A stretch of DNA of 64,000 nt from Phyto melanocephala. Lineage: Eukaryota; Arthropoda; Insecta; Diptera; Rhinophoridae. Made by a program: the position numbers and the translations under genes. The stretch lies in contig OW799233.1 in NCBI GenBank assembly GCA_941918925.1, positions 114,697,833-114,761,832 on the forward strand. Direction: 5' to 3'. Of this stretch, positions 36,939 through 48,312 are shown in pieces (the stretch's first letter is position 1; each line of letters begins with the position of its first letter). The notes beneath the pieces are model-generated. The model saw only the letters and a program-made list of their open reading frames with translations. It ran no database searches and was not told the origin of the DNA.

Positions 36939-36944
36939 AATAAA
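36939..36944 (+). terminator. Polyadenylation signal AATAAA
   Basis: The hexamer lies 25 bp after the TAG of the candidate mini-exon and is followed by T-rich sequence. It supports a transcript end here on the + strand. Confidence 0.4.
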
Positions 36945-38552
36945 ATTATGTTTTATCCAAATTTTTGTGTTTCATTAAAAAAAGTCACGAACTTATTGAT
37001 CTGCTCTCGTATACACACCTAATTTTTTTAAATTTTTGGAATTTGGATCCTTGGATTCAAGCAATTAGATTATAATTTAGATATATCGATTGGTAACAAA
37101 AACTTGAAAGGTATTTTAACTAACACATAGGCTATGTTTTGTTAAAAATGCAACTCTGTTATATTAACTACAACTCTGTAATATAAGCTACAACTTTTTA
37201 CTTTAAAACGACTGTGTCTTTCGTTTTCACACAATAATATAATGATAATAATTTTTTAATGCTATAAAATAATTACAAAGTCACGGATTTAAGCTGAACA
37301 TTTTACATGGAACACCGATCAGCTGCTTTATTTTTGTAAATCAAAAACAATTATTAATAAGATTTTAAATACCTGTAGTGAAAACCTCTAGTTGAAGCTT
37401 AGCTTTTTACACCATCATTTCGTTATCACGACGTGTATTATATTTTTAAAATAATTTTCTTAGGGTATTACAAAATTCGTCTTGTCCTGTCTGCCTGTAA
37501 AACATTTCATTGTTTAATGCGAATTTGTACTTATTATGACTTGTTGTAAACTATAAAACGCTTTCGTATGGAAATTTAGTGTATGTATTGTAAATTTTTC
37601 TCTTTTCATGTCTATTTATGTATGTATGTATCTATGTCTGTCTGTCTATTTGTCCATCCTATCGTTCATCCGTCCAAACTACCTAGATATGTGTGTGTAT
37701 GTATATGTAAATTCAAAATAATTAAAAACAGTGTTAAGTCTCTAATGCTAAACCATTATTTCTATTTGCTGTTATTTTCTTCTTTTTTTTTTTTTTTGTT
37801 TAATGTTTTAAAATATGACTCAAACATTTTCCACAGTTTTCCTTTTAACATCTTTTTCTTTGCTGTTTTATTAACTATTATTAGAACTTCTCTACCCAAT
37901 GTGTATAAAAAGTTATTTTTTATGATTTTTGTTCTTTATTATTTAACGTTGTGAGTATTTAGTGAATGTAAAGTGCGAGAAGAAATTTACAGATTTATAA
38001 AAATTATGAATAATTAGTTAAAGATATAAAATGGATATGTGTGTAAGTTTGTTTGCATATGGGGAATAAAATAGATCTCAGCAGGCCATGAATATATGAG
38101 ATTAAGGCTAAGCTAGAAATGAATGCCTAAGAGACCGACTGTTTGAGGCACTAAATTAAAACCTAAAACCTTAATATCATTAGACAAGCGGGTTAAGAAT
38201 TATCAGGGTTTATGCGCTCATTCACATCTAGACTATGGCATTTTTGTCTTTCCTCTCTGAATTATTACTCTTATTAATATTTAAATTTAATGACTATAGC
38301 ACAGCGCTATAACAAAAATTTTCTGCTTTCAATCACAACAAGACATTTATTATATTTACTTGCATGTATGTAAGTATGTTCTCATTCTAATTATAATCGT
38401 CTTCTTGGAAATATTGTTACATAAATTATTGTAATGAATAATTTAACAATATGTAATTATATAAAATTACATTCTCGTTATTAAAATCAACGGGTTTTTT
38501 AGATTTAGAGTTAAAGTTATTTCTTTTATAGATTGAAACAAGCTTTAAGTAT
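36945..38552. other. Gene-free stretch
   Basis: A 123-codon + strand frame (37583-37954) consists of low-complexity Phe/Leu/Tyr and microsatellite sequence and is rejected. No other feature was recognised. Confidence 0.4.
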
Positions 38553-38714
38553 TACGGCCATATGCATAAAAACTTATAACAGGCTTATAAGTCGTTTTAA
38601 GCAAAATTCACTTTTGTTGCATTCATAAACCATTTATAGACCTACAAACCTTTTATAAACCATTTACAAAATCAAAAATTTTATTGTTGGATTTACCCTT
38701 CTTTAAACAAAAAA

Positions 38715-39603
38715 CAAGTAAGAGCGCTATATTCGGCCGTGCCGAATCTTATATACCCTTCACAACGTGTAGTCATGCAATAACAATAGTTTGTGTCACC
38801 ATTCATCCCATATGAAATACGTACATACATATATAAAAACATCCCATTGTAAAATTATAAATTCACGTATGTTAAAAAACAAAAAAAAAGAAAAAAAAAT
38901 AAAAAAAAATTTTAAAAAAAATTTTAAAAAAAATTTAAAAAAAAATTTAAAAAAAAAAAATTAAAAAAAAATTATTATATATATAATATATATAAAACAA
39001 AAAAAAAAACAAAAATAAAAAAAAAAAATAAAAAAAATAAAAAAAATTTAAAAAAAAAATAATAAAAATATAAATAATATATTAAATAAAAAATAAAAAA
39101 AAACAAAAAAAAAAATAAAAAACAAAATTTAAAAAAAGTTAAAAAAAAATTTTTAAAAAATTAAAAAAAAAATTTTTTTGGCTCAGCTGGGATTTGATGC
39201 CACGTTTTCTCTAACCAGTATACACGTTTGTATGTACATATGTATGTTGTTGTTGTAATGTTGTTTTTGTGAAAAAAAAATCGAGGTAGTCGTGGGTTTT
39301 TGCTCATATCTCAGTTGTTTATGTACCGATGTTTCTGATTTTCAATACCGATCTACTCCCGAATATTTCTGATATTTTAATACCTTACCCGGGTCCAACC
39401 TATGTCGGGGGACTTAAAAAAGTTGATTTCAACATACACACGGACAGACGGTCAGACGGACAGACTGACAGAGCTTAATCGACTCCCCTATTCATAAGCT
39501 TTCAGAAAATATATACTTAATGGGGTCGGAAATGAAAATTGTAGAAATTTCACGCGGAATGACAAACCTATATATACCCTTTTTCACTGTGTGAAGGGTA
39601 TAA
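38715..39603 (+). mobile_element. GGGTATA repeat, copy F (nested)
   Basis: It starts CAAGTAAGAGCGCTATATTCGG and ends TGTGAAGGGTATAA. The A-rich core contains a TATATATAATATATA palindrome, and a GGCATCG-type segment (here GGGATTTGATGCC) follows at about 39178-39230. Confidence 0.75.
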
Positions 39604-39769
39604 TAAGGCGACATTTCATGCATAGTTACTTTAAAAAAATTTTTTAAAGAAATTTTGTGAACAAATTTAATAAAAAGTAATTGAAATATTGAAATAAATG
39701 CTAGTAATTATCGGAATAAAAGGTAGACTTAGTATTAACAACAATATTTACAACACAAACAACCCGTTT

Positions 39770-39957
39770 GGGATGTGTTATGATGAGTTTGCCAACGACT
39801 TCGCGTTATCGCGATAAAAAGTAGCCTATGTGTTAATCTAGGATGTTATCTATATATGTGCCGAATTTCATTTAGCTCCGTTTAGACGTTTTTGCGTGAT
39901 GGAGTAACAAATATCCAAACATACAAACATTCACATTTATTATATTACTAGTAGGAT
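39770..39957 (+). mobile_element. RTE-like LINE or SINE 3' end
   Basis: The text 'aaaagtagcctatgtgtt', 'gtgccgaatttcat', 'ccgtttagacgtttttgcg' and the terminal 'cacatttattatattactag' pattern are typical of RTE-clade 3' tails and their SINEs across insects. There is no reverse-transcriptase sequence. The copy lies inside the 38553-40516 element. Confidence 0.6.
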
Positions 39958-40516
39958 TATATATTAAAAAGTAATTTAAATATTAAAATAAATATTATAT
40001 TATTATTTATTAAATAAATTAAATAAATGCGATTAACACATTTCGACGTATAGGTTAGTGCAATTGAAACAAAAGAAAATAATAATTTTAAAATATTTAA
40101 AATTACACAAAACTAAAAGAATATAATAGTGATGTAAGAAAAACGTAAACAAACTCGCAACCCGAATACTTTGCTTATCGTTATTAAGAAAATATTGTTT
40201 GGATTATAATTTTTGCTCAAACTTTTTCATATACCAAAGTTATATAATTTTTATTTTTCTACGTTCTTTTTGTGCTTTAATTTTATACAAAATTTTACCT
40301 TGACTTGATAACCGGGTAAATCTTATAGTAGTTATGAGCACCACTGGCAATAAAATGACAACTAAATATAAAAAGAGTTGCCATACATAGTAATAAAATC
40401 ACTACAAACATTTTTTTAATACAAATTCTTATTAGTGGTTTATAATAGAGAAAACGTTTAATAACTATTGTACACTATAACCATAAAATAACTATTTTTT
40501 TATGCATATGGCCGTA

Positions 40517-41442
40517 AGTCTATTCTTTACCAACAACAATTTTAAACTTTTAAAACTGCATTTTTTTTTTTTTTTTGTAAAAGTCTGACAAAACCTTAAC
40601 GATATTTAAAAACAATCAATCAATGCCTTACAATAACGAAAAAATCTATTCTGATTACAATAGTTTTTAATATTCAAACATTAGAGGGGCGAACAGAAAA
40701 ACTAACAACATTATAAACGGAAAAAAGTTTGATTTATTTTCTAAATTAACCTAAAAATGTAATTTAAAACGTATAACATTTAAATCAAACATTAATTGTA
40801 ATTTATGGTTTTGAAACAAAAACAACAGCTACATAAAATGTATTTTATTTATAATGCAAAAAAAAAAAGTCTAAACAATCTCAACATTTTGTAATAATTT
40901 AAACTTTTACATAAGGCAAAAACAACAACAACAACAACAAAAAACGAAAAAAGAAGTCCGAAACAAAAAAATAGGAAAGTAAAACTATACTCAAAATTTA
41001 AATCCTCACGTTAATCTAAAAATCTAATTTATTTTTCATGTTTTTCAAACACGATCGAGTACAAAAAAAAACGCTTATGCTTAGAAGTACTGCTAAGACC
41101 AACCAAACGATTTTTTTTAGTTTAATAAACGTAAATTCAAGAGCATAATAGAGCAGCAACAAACAGAAAAAAGTATAATAAAAAGGCTAAAGTCCAACAA
41201 AAAGTTTTAAAGACAATGTAACATGTAATTGCACTAATTCTCATACGCTGAAATGGCATCAAATTTATATACTCTCAAAAATTAAATTGATCTTTTAAAA
41301 TAAGTTGAAAAAGTTGGCAAGACAGTGTGACAGATTGAGGCATATCTAAAGATATTAAGGAAAAAAGTGTTGAAGGAAAAAAAATGTGTTTTTGGTTTTG
41401 TATTTTAAAAGTTATAAGCATTAAGCAGTACTTGCACATACA
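40517..41442. other. Gene-free stretch
   Basis: AT-rich, with a (CAA)n run near 40921-40940. Nothing else was recognised. Confidence 0.4.
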
Positions 41443-42560
41443 GCAGCGATCCAAAATAATAGCACAAACTTAAACAATATATTTTAAGAGGTTCAAAACG
41501 TCAATAATTCATTGAAAAGCTTTAAAAATAATCGATCAAAATCTAACTTTTTCAAAAAAGTAATCCGCTGTACTTATGAAATTTAAGAAAAACTAAAATA
41601 TTTCACTTTTGTGTTTTCTCAACAATGAATTTGCAATATTTTGTTACATATCGTTCACATGTTATTACGGCCGCACAACGCTACACCGGTAACACATATT
41701 CAGTGGTAAGAATTTATTAAGTTTTGACATCTTACTACAGGAATTGAATTCCATATTTTATTTAAAACTTTCCAAACGCTCTCTATACTTGTTGGTTTCA
41801 TTGCAGATACTGACTTTTTTACGTCTGCCGTAAGATTTTCGCTAGGGTTCAATTCCGGCGACTGTACAGTAAAAAGTTATTAACAAATCACTTGTTTGCC
41901 GTTTTGCCGGTGTGATTGAAGTAATTGTCTTGTTGAAAGACCCACTTTATTATCATTTTATCGAAAACATATGTTAACTTAACCCCTTTAGGATTTTTAA
42001 ATATACAGCTGCATCCGTAGTTGTTTTAATATTATATAATGGGACCCTCACCTATACATGAAAATACCATTATACTTATACAATTCAAAATCAATTCAAA
42101 TTCGTTATTAAGTGGTTTTCGGATAAGAAATCTGGAACCTTTTCCAATTAATTAGACGATTTTCAGTTCACATGTTCTTTCATTATTCAAGTGGTCAAAT
42201 TAAATACGCTTTAGCAAAAGACAACCGTTTATTTACATAATTGTGTTCATCTGTCATTACGAATTTGTTAAGAAACTCGTAAAATTCTGCGCACAACTTC
42301 ACGAAGCACTTTGCTTAAGTTAGTCTTTGATAGCAAAAGTTGTTAGACCAATTGGATCTTATATAGATGCATGTATGAATGACGTTATTTAATACGTCAA
42401 AGTAATGTTTTAGAGATACCCAGTTGTCCAGAATGTCTTCGCGTTAAACTTTCTAAATATTCTTCGACATTGTCAATGTTCACTTAGTTTTGTAAATATT
42501 ATCGGTTTTCCTATCGTTTTTTGGTCATTAAATTTTGCATCGTTGTAAAACACGGTCTAA
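41443..42560 (-). pseudogene. Decayed Tc1-like transposon
   Basis: On the minus strand, 41735-41950 encodes fragments of a Tc1-type DD34E transposase. 'VFQQDN' carries the second catalytic Asp, and 'VQSPELNPSENL' carries the final Glu (family form SPDLNPIENLW). 'WKVLNKIWNSIPVV' and 'RCAAVI' blocks follow, with stops and shifts between. The left edge 'gatccaaaataatagcaca' looks like a Tc1 terminal inverted repeat. The matching right end was not found. Confidence 0.75.
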
Positions 42561-43039
42561 TAAATAAGATCTAAAAATTAACAAAAGGAATTTAATATTT
42601 ACATTTAATATTTTAGTTTACCCTGTATTTTTAAAAAATATTTATGTTTTAATTTTATTTTGACGGATGGAGACACGTTATTTGACACTACTTGTGAATG
42701 CTTAAAAAAACGAGTACTTTATTAATATACCATTGTATGCAACATTCATACAGGGATGGGAAATAAACATTTTATGCAAATAATTTTTGTAGTATTGTTG
42801 TTTTTCTTCCTAAAATAACAAATATATAATATTTTTTAACTTAAATTTCTTGTTGATTAATATATTGTTTTATAATCTTTTTTATGGCTTTAAGAAGTTA
42901 GATTTTATCAACTTTACCTGACTTTTTTGCCTGACGTTTAATATCAATTCTTTAAGAAATTGGAAATAAACCAAAACTGTATTTCAATAGACGGTACAGA
43001 ACACAATAGGGAGTTGTCAATTAAACAATTATTATTTTT
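42561..43039. other. Gene-free stretch
   Basis: AT-rich sequence between the Tc1 relic and the repeat cluster. No feature was recognised. Confidence 0.35.
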
Positions 43040-43560
43040 TATACCCTTCACACAGGGAAAAAGGGGTATATATAGGTTTGTCATTCCGTGTGAAATTTCT
43101 ACAATTTTCATTTCCGACCCCATAAAGTATATATTTTCTGAAAGCTTATAAATAGGGGAGTCGATTAAGCTCTGTCAGTCTGACCGTCTGTCCGTGTGTA
43201 TGTTGAAATCAACTTTTTGAAGCCCCCTGACATAGGTTGGACTCGGGTAAGGTATTAAAATATCAGAAATATTCGGGAGTAGATCGGTATTGCAAATCAA
43301 AAACATCGGTACATAAACAACTGAGATATGAGCAAAAACCCACGACCACCTCGATTTTTTTTCACAAAAACAATATTACAACAACAACATACATACATAC
43401 AAACATGTATACTGGTTAGAGAAAACGTGGCATCGAATCCCAGCTGAGCCAAAAAAATTTTTTTTTGATTTTTTTAAAATTTTTTTTTTATTTGTTTTTT
43501 ATTTATTTATTTAATATATTATTTATATTTTTATTATTTTTTTTTTTATAATTTTTTTTT
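43040..43560 (-). mobile_element. GGGTATA repeat, truncated copy G1
   Basis: It starts TATACCCTTCACACAGGG and runs through the GGCATCG segment into the T-rich core, where it is cut by copy G2. More than 400 bp are almost identical to G2. Confidence 0.8.
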
Positions 43561-44326
43561 TATACCCTTCACACAGTGAAAAAGGGTATATATAGGTTTG
43601 TCATTCCGTGTGAAATTTCTACAATTTTCATTTCCGACCCCATAAAGTATATATTTTCTGAAAGCTTATAAATAGGGGAGTCGATTAAGCCCTGTCAGTC
43701 TGTCCGTCTGACCGTCTGTCCGTGTGTATGTTGAAATCAACTTTTTGAAGCCCCCCGACATAGGTTGGACCCGGGTAAGGTATTAAAATATCAGAAATAT
43801 TCGGGAGTAGATCGGTATTGAAAATCAGAAACATCGGTACATAAACAACTGAGATATGAGCAACAACCCACGACCACCTCGATTTTTTTTTCACAAAAAC
43901 AACATTACAACAACAACATACATACATACAAACGTGTATACTGGTTAGAGAAAACGTGGCATCGAATCCCAACTGAGCCAAAAAAAATTTTTTTTAATAT
44001 TTTTAAAAATTTTTTTTAATTTTTTTTTTTATTTTTTTTTAATTTTTATTTAATATATTATTTATATTTTTATTATTTTTTTTTTAATATTTTTTGTTTT
44101 ATTTTTTTTTTGTTTTATATATGTATATTATATATATAATAATTTTTTTTTAAATTTTTTTTTTAAATTTTTTTTTAAATTTTTTTTTTTTTTACGTTTT
44201 TTTAACATACAGACGTGTACGTATTTCATATGGGATGAATGGTGATACAAGCAACTGTTATTGCATGACTACACGTTGTGAAGGGTATATAAGATTCGGC
44301 ATGGCCGAATATAGCACTCTTACTTG
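43561..44326 (-). mobile_element. GGGTATA repeat, copy G2 (full length)
   Basis: It starts TATACCCTTCACACAGTG and ends CGGCATGGCCGAATATAGCACTCTTACTTG. It is inserted within the T run of G1/G3, which shows directly that the element uses T|T targets. The minus-strand frame at 43685-43981 is repeat sequence. Confidence 0.85.
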
Positions 44327-44631
44327 TTTTTAATTTTTTTTTGTTTTATATATATTATATATATAATAATTTTTTTTTAATTTTTTTTTTAATTTTTTTT
44401 TTTTTAATTTATTTTTAAATTTTTTTTTTATTTTTTTTTTTTGTTTTTTTAACATACATACGTGAATTTATAATTTTACAGTGGGATGTTTTTATATATG
44501 TATGTTTTTATATGTATGTATGTACGTATTTCATATGGGATGAATGGTGACACAAACTACTGTTATTGCATGACTACACGTTGTGAAGGGTATATAAGAT
44601 TCGGCACGGCCGAATATAGCGCTCTTACTTG
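44327..44631 (-). mobile_element. GGGTATA repeat, 3' remainder copy G3
   Basis: This is a T-rich core with a TATATATTATATATA palindrome, then the standard end with the CGGCACGGCCG hairpin and CTCTTACTTG. Together with G1 it probably forms one older copy split by G2. Confidence 0.8.
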
Positions 44632-45109
44632 TTTTTTTATTTTTATTTATTTTTTTTTTTGATTGCGGTCGTTACACTGATGTTGCAATGTTTTTTCAAA
44701 AACAATTACAAAAATAACTGTTCGTTATTGAGTATACTGTAGAGAGCTTCTTGAAATTTGAAATTCTCATCCACGACGAATTAGGGTTCTTAGATTATCA
44801 CCGACACTCACGCACTGTTTTGATATTCACATTTGAACGGCTTGTTTTTGGACGTCAATTGTTTTTGGCGTCTTAAACGGATTTACTCTCCCTAATTTTT
44901 TCAATTAATATCTTAATAGTTGACGAAGTTTAAATATTATTACGACCAAGCTTTCATTAGTCTTGATATGTCAGCGGATTATACTTTTCTTCACTTTTTT
45001 TCAACTTCAGCTTTAAAGTCCATAGATAAAAAAATATGTTGAGTTTAATAATGAATTAAATACTTTACAGAAATGTTTTATTTTTAATCAAATAATTCTT
45101 GCTTTAATA
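44632..45109. other. Gene-free stretch
   Basis: No supported feature. The sequence is somewhat less AT-biased than its neighbours and could be more of the Tc1 relic, but no motif could be read. Confidence 0.35.
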
Positions 45110-45503
45110 CCCAGCAAAAAAAATTAAAAGTAGTCCAAAACGAATTACATTTGAAAGACTTCTAAATTATTTATGTAAAAGCAATAATTATAAATGACTC
45201 CCTAAATGCGAAGCAATTTGTCATAAATGATGTGCTTAAAAATAAATGCAACATCATGTAAAATATCTTGTACAATTAATGTAAACAAACAAAATTAACT
45301 CATGTAATGCTTTTCACCATTTATGCATTAGTTCTGTGCACTTATTAAATGAGAGTGCAGTTCATTAAAATATTCATATAAAGACATGATCTCCGATGAC
45401 ACGCTACTGTTAAAATCATTAGTGTTTTCACCTTAATTTAATTACTTCGTCACCAGTTCAACCCCTGCAAATTCACTTTTTTGTCATAGCTGTTTTTGCT
45501 GGG
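45110..45503. mobile_element. CCCAGC-ended MITE, 394 bp
   Basis: Inverted ends CCCAGCAAAAA and TTTTTGCTGGG are flanked by TA on both sides. The interior has no reading frame. A decayed relative lies near 23700-23875. Confidence 0.7.
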
Positions 45504-45564
45504 TAGTTTTATAATTTTTTCAACATAGTACACATACGTTTTGTTTTGGTTTTAGATAAAAAAT

Positions 45565-45774
45565 CAAAGTTTATTTATTTATCAGGTAATTGCAGTTCGG
45601 AGAAAATTTTTTTGTTTATATTTTTTTATATATGAAGTTTGACATTTGAAATTAATGAAAGCGAAGAGAAATTTGTTTTTTATCTATAGACTTTGACAGC
45701 TGAAACTTAAAGTAAATAAAGAAAAAAATAATCAGCTGACGAAACAAGAGTACCTGATGAATAAATATGCCTTG
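45565..45774. mobile_element. hAT-type MITE (CAAGGCATATTTATTCATCAGG family), copy 1
   Basis: Inverted ends of about 24 bp (left CAAAGTTTATTTATTTATCAGG, right CCTGATGAATAAATATGCCTTG) are flanked by a perfect direct repeat ATAAAAAAT. CARRG tips and an 8-9-bp duplication are hAT hallmarks. Confidence 0.8.
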
Positions 45775-46676
45775 ATAAAAAATAAACAAAATATTAATAT
45801 AAAATATTAATCACAAAATATCTCTCTTCTCTTAATTATTTTAAATGTCAAACTTCATATATTCCATTTCATGGCTATACTACGAGTAATCTAGTATATA
45901 AAAAATACAAAACAAAAAATATTCTTCGAACTGCGATTACCTGATGAATAAATATCCTTTGGGTTGAACTTTTATTTTAATTTATTAATTTTTTTTAATT
46001 TTACTTTTGCTATTTAATTTTTTTTTTTAATAATTGGAGGTTTAATTTAAGTTTGCTCTTTAACTGTATTAACTCGCACTTTTTTTTATTAAATACTCAT
46101 ACTTTTAAAAATTGCCGCGAACTTGTTTTAAGATTTTTTTTTCTAGCCGTACATAAGTTCTATATTATGTACAAACACTATTCTTAGGTGAGTTTGAAAC
46201 TTTCACAATACAGTTATCGCAACAAACTTGGGAAATGATGTAACTTTAATACATGCTTCTAAACTGAGTCCCTGATGATTTGATATGCGTCATGCGTAGT
46301 TTTGGGGGTATTCGGCAGGACTGTTCGGTGGATACTTCATGAAAACTTTAATTGTTTTTCGTACAAAATTATTGTTTTTTAAGAATTATTTACATATTTT
46401 GCAAAAAGATTGGCTATCGCAGATATAATGTTTGCGATGATGAATAAAGGCTCGGAAATGGTCTCAGACAGGGTTCGCTTCCACCAGTCACACTTCCGGA
46501 AACAAACAAAAATTTTCTTTTGGGTCCCACTAAAACTTGAAACAGTTACACTTATGGCCCCTGTACAAAATAAAAGTGTTTGCGTTTGTTTGAGCTTCGG
46601 TCTATAAGACAAATTTTTTAAATATCTTTTATACATTTTTTTGTAGCAAAATATCCTAAACATTAACCTCCGCATT

Positions 46677-46747
46677 TAGGTTTATGGAAGGCTTATATGA
46701 CAAAATTCTCAACATCTATCAAATAAGCCTTAAATAAACCTAAAATG
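46677..46747. repeat. Decayed copy of the hairpin MITE
   Basis: It carries the inner arms of the 1855-1969 hairpin (TTTAGGTTTAT.GAAGGCTTATATGACA and its complement), but the ACGGCC tips are lost. Confidence 0.65.
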
Positions 46748-48312
46748 TTTTTTTAAAAAAATGACAGCAAGTGAATTATTGATTTAAAACAACTTAAAGT
46801 TTTACTACTGCGCCCTGTGTAAAAACTTATCTGATTTTTCAAAAATGTGCTTGACAATTTTAAAGAGCCATTATAATAATAATAATTCAATTATTAATAA
46901 ACATATATTTGAAAATTTCTACAGTTCCATTAGAACTAGCAATATTTTCCAAAAAAATCTAATCAGTTAATATTTCAATAGTCAAAGACAATAATTCAAC
47001 TCATGTTGTATGTAATAAACTATGCAGTTTATACATCTGTTAACAACTTTATATAAATCTTTTGAAAACATACTTCCCTATAGTAATGAACAAATGATAT
47101 TATGTAGTAATATACCGTCCTTAAAATGTTTTCTTTTATATTTTTTTATATTCCGAATTTGTGGTAAATTATAATTTCTTTCTACAGATGTTTGGTGCAT
47201 CAGTTAGATTGCATTGGCGGTTGCATCTTAAGCGAAAGATTTCATGAAATGCAATCACTAACAACACTTTCATACAATGTAAACATAAATAAGAGTCTTT
47301 AATTAGCAAGTTATTCACGTAACCTCATGCATAATGTCCTTTAACGGACATTTTCCCATGAGTGTATATAGAAGTGGTGATTTGAGTGTATGTTTTCTGC
47401 TTTCGGAATATGAAACAGTTCGCATTGCAAAGAATGGTTGCTTCGTTGCTTGGCTGGTGGTTACTTACTTAGTTAAACAGCAAATTGTAAAGCTGAAAAT
47501 TAATGCTTACAAATGCTAAAATAAATGTTAACAAGTTGGAATGGAGAACTTTTTTTCTTCTTTTTTAACCAAAAACTGTTGCATTTATCATGATGAAAAG
47601 TATAGAGAAGCCTAGTGTACGAAAACAACAAATACACCAATAACAATCTATAATGATTTCTAAGGCAAAGTATTAGTTTTACATTTTTTTATAGCATGTG
47701 AAGAAACAAAATCCCCCTAAAAGTAAAAAAGAAACATGGCCAAAAAATTATAGCGCGTTTGGTTTTTCTTGGCCTTTTTTCTTTAATTTAATTTTTTTGC
47801 TTTACCCTAAAAAGAAAAACGATTATATTCCAATAAATGTCATTCAAAATAGGTAAAACTACAATTTTCCAAATCTCTCTTTGATTTTATTTGTTATTGT
47901 TTTTGTGTCATTCGTAAAAAGGCCAATGAAAATTATAAAAAAACAGAGGAATTATTAGCGCTAAATTTACACACTTTAGGATTTGTGATTTTTAGTTTAT
48001 GTCTGTAGGGTTACTACAAAAGGTTTTGTATATTTTCTTGTTGTTTATTTTTTATTTTTTTCTTTATGCATTTATGCATTTATGTATTCTTTGTTTAAAA
48101 TGTGAACTTACGATTAGAAGACACACCATTAAACAGTGGTTGATATCGAAAATTGTGTCCTCAAATAATTCACTACACTAATTAAACTTCAAACAAGTCC
48201 AAATTGCAGAGAAATCCTTTTTTTACACGTTACATGATTATTATATATATATATATATATATATTTAATAATATATTATATATAGTAAGTTTAACGCATT
48301 TACTGTATTCTA
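46748..48312. other. Gene-free stretch
   Basis: Two small + strand frames (47177-47245 after a 'tttctacag' acceptor; 47334-47519) are conceivable exons, but neither has a recognisable product. An (AT)n microsatellite lies at 48243-48264. Confidence 0.35.

Larger units (their letters stand above)
38553..40516. mobile_element. DNA element with perfect 20-bp TIRs (TACGGCCATATGCATAAAAA)
   Basis: The left end 38553-38572 and the complement of the right end at 40516 match over 20 bp. Two later insertions lie inside: repeat copy F (38715-39603) and an RTE-like 3' tail (39770-39957). Without them the element is about 0.9 kb with no coding capacity, so it is a MITE. The ACGGCC tip resembles the hairpin MITE at 1855-1969. 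Confidence 0.75.

Noticed and set aside
37583..37954. 123-codon hydrophobic + strand frame
   Set aside because: Built from microsatellite and T-rich sequence, without a signal peptide or domain layout.
46379..46675. 98-codon minus-strand frame, overlapped by a 65-codon plus-strand frame
   Set aside because: No splice context on either strand and no recognisable motif. The sequence is less AT-rich than average, but that alone does not make a gene.
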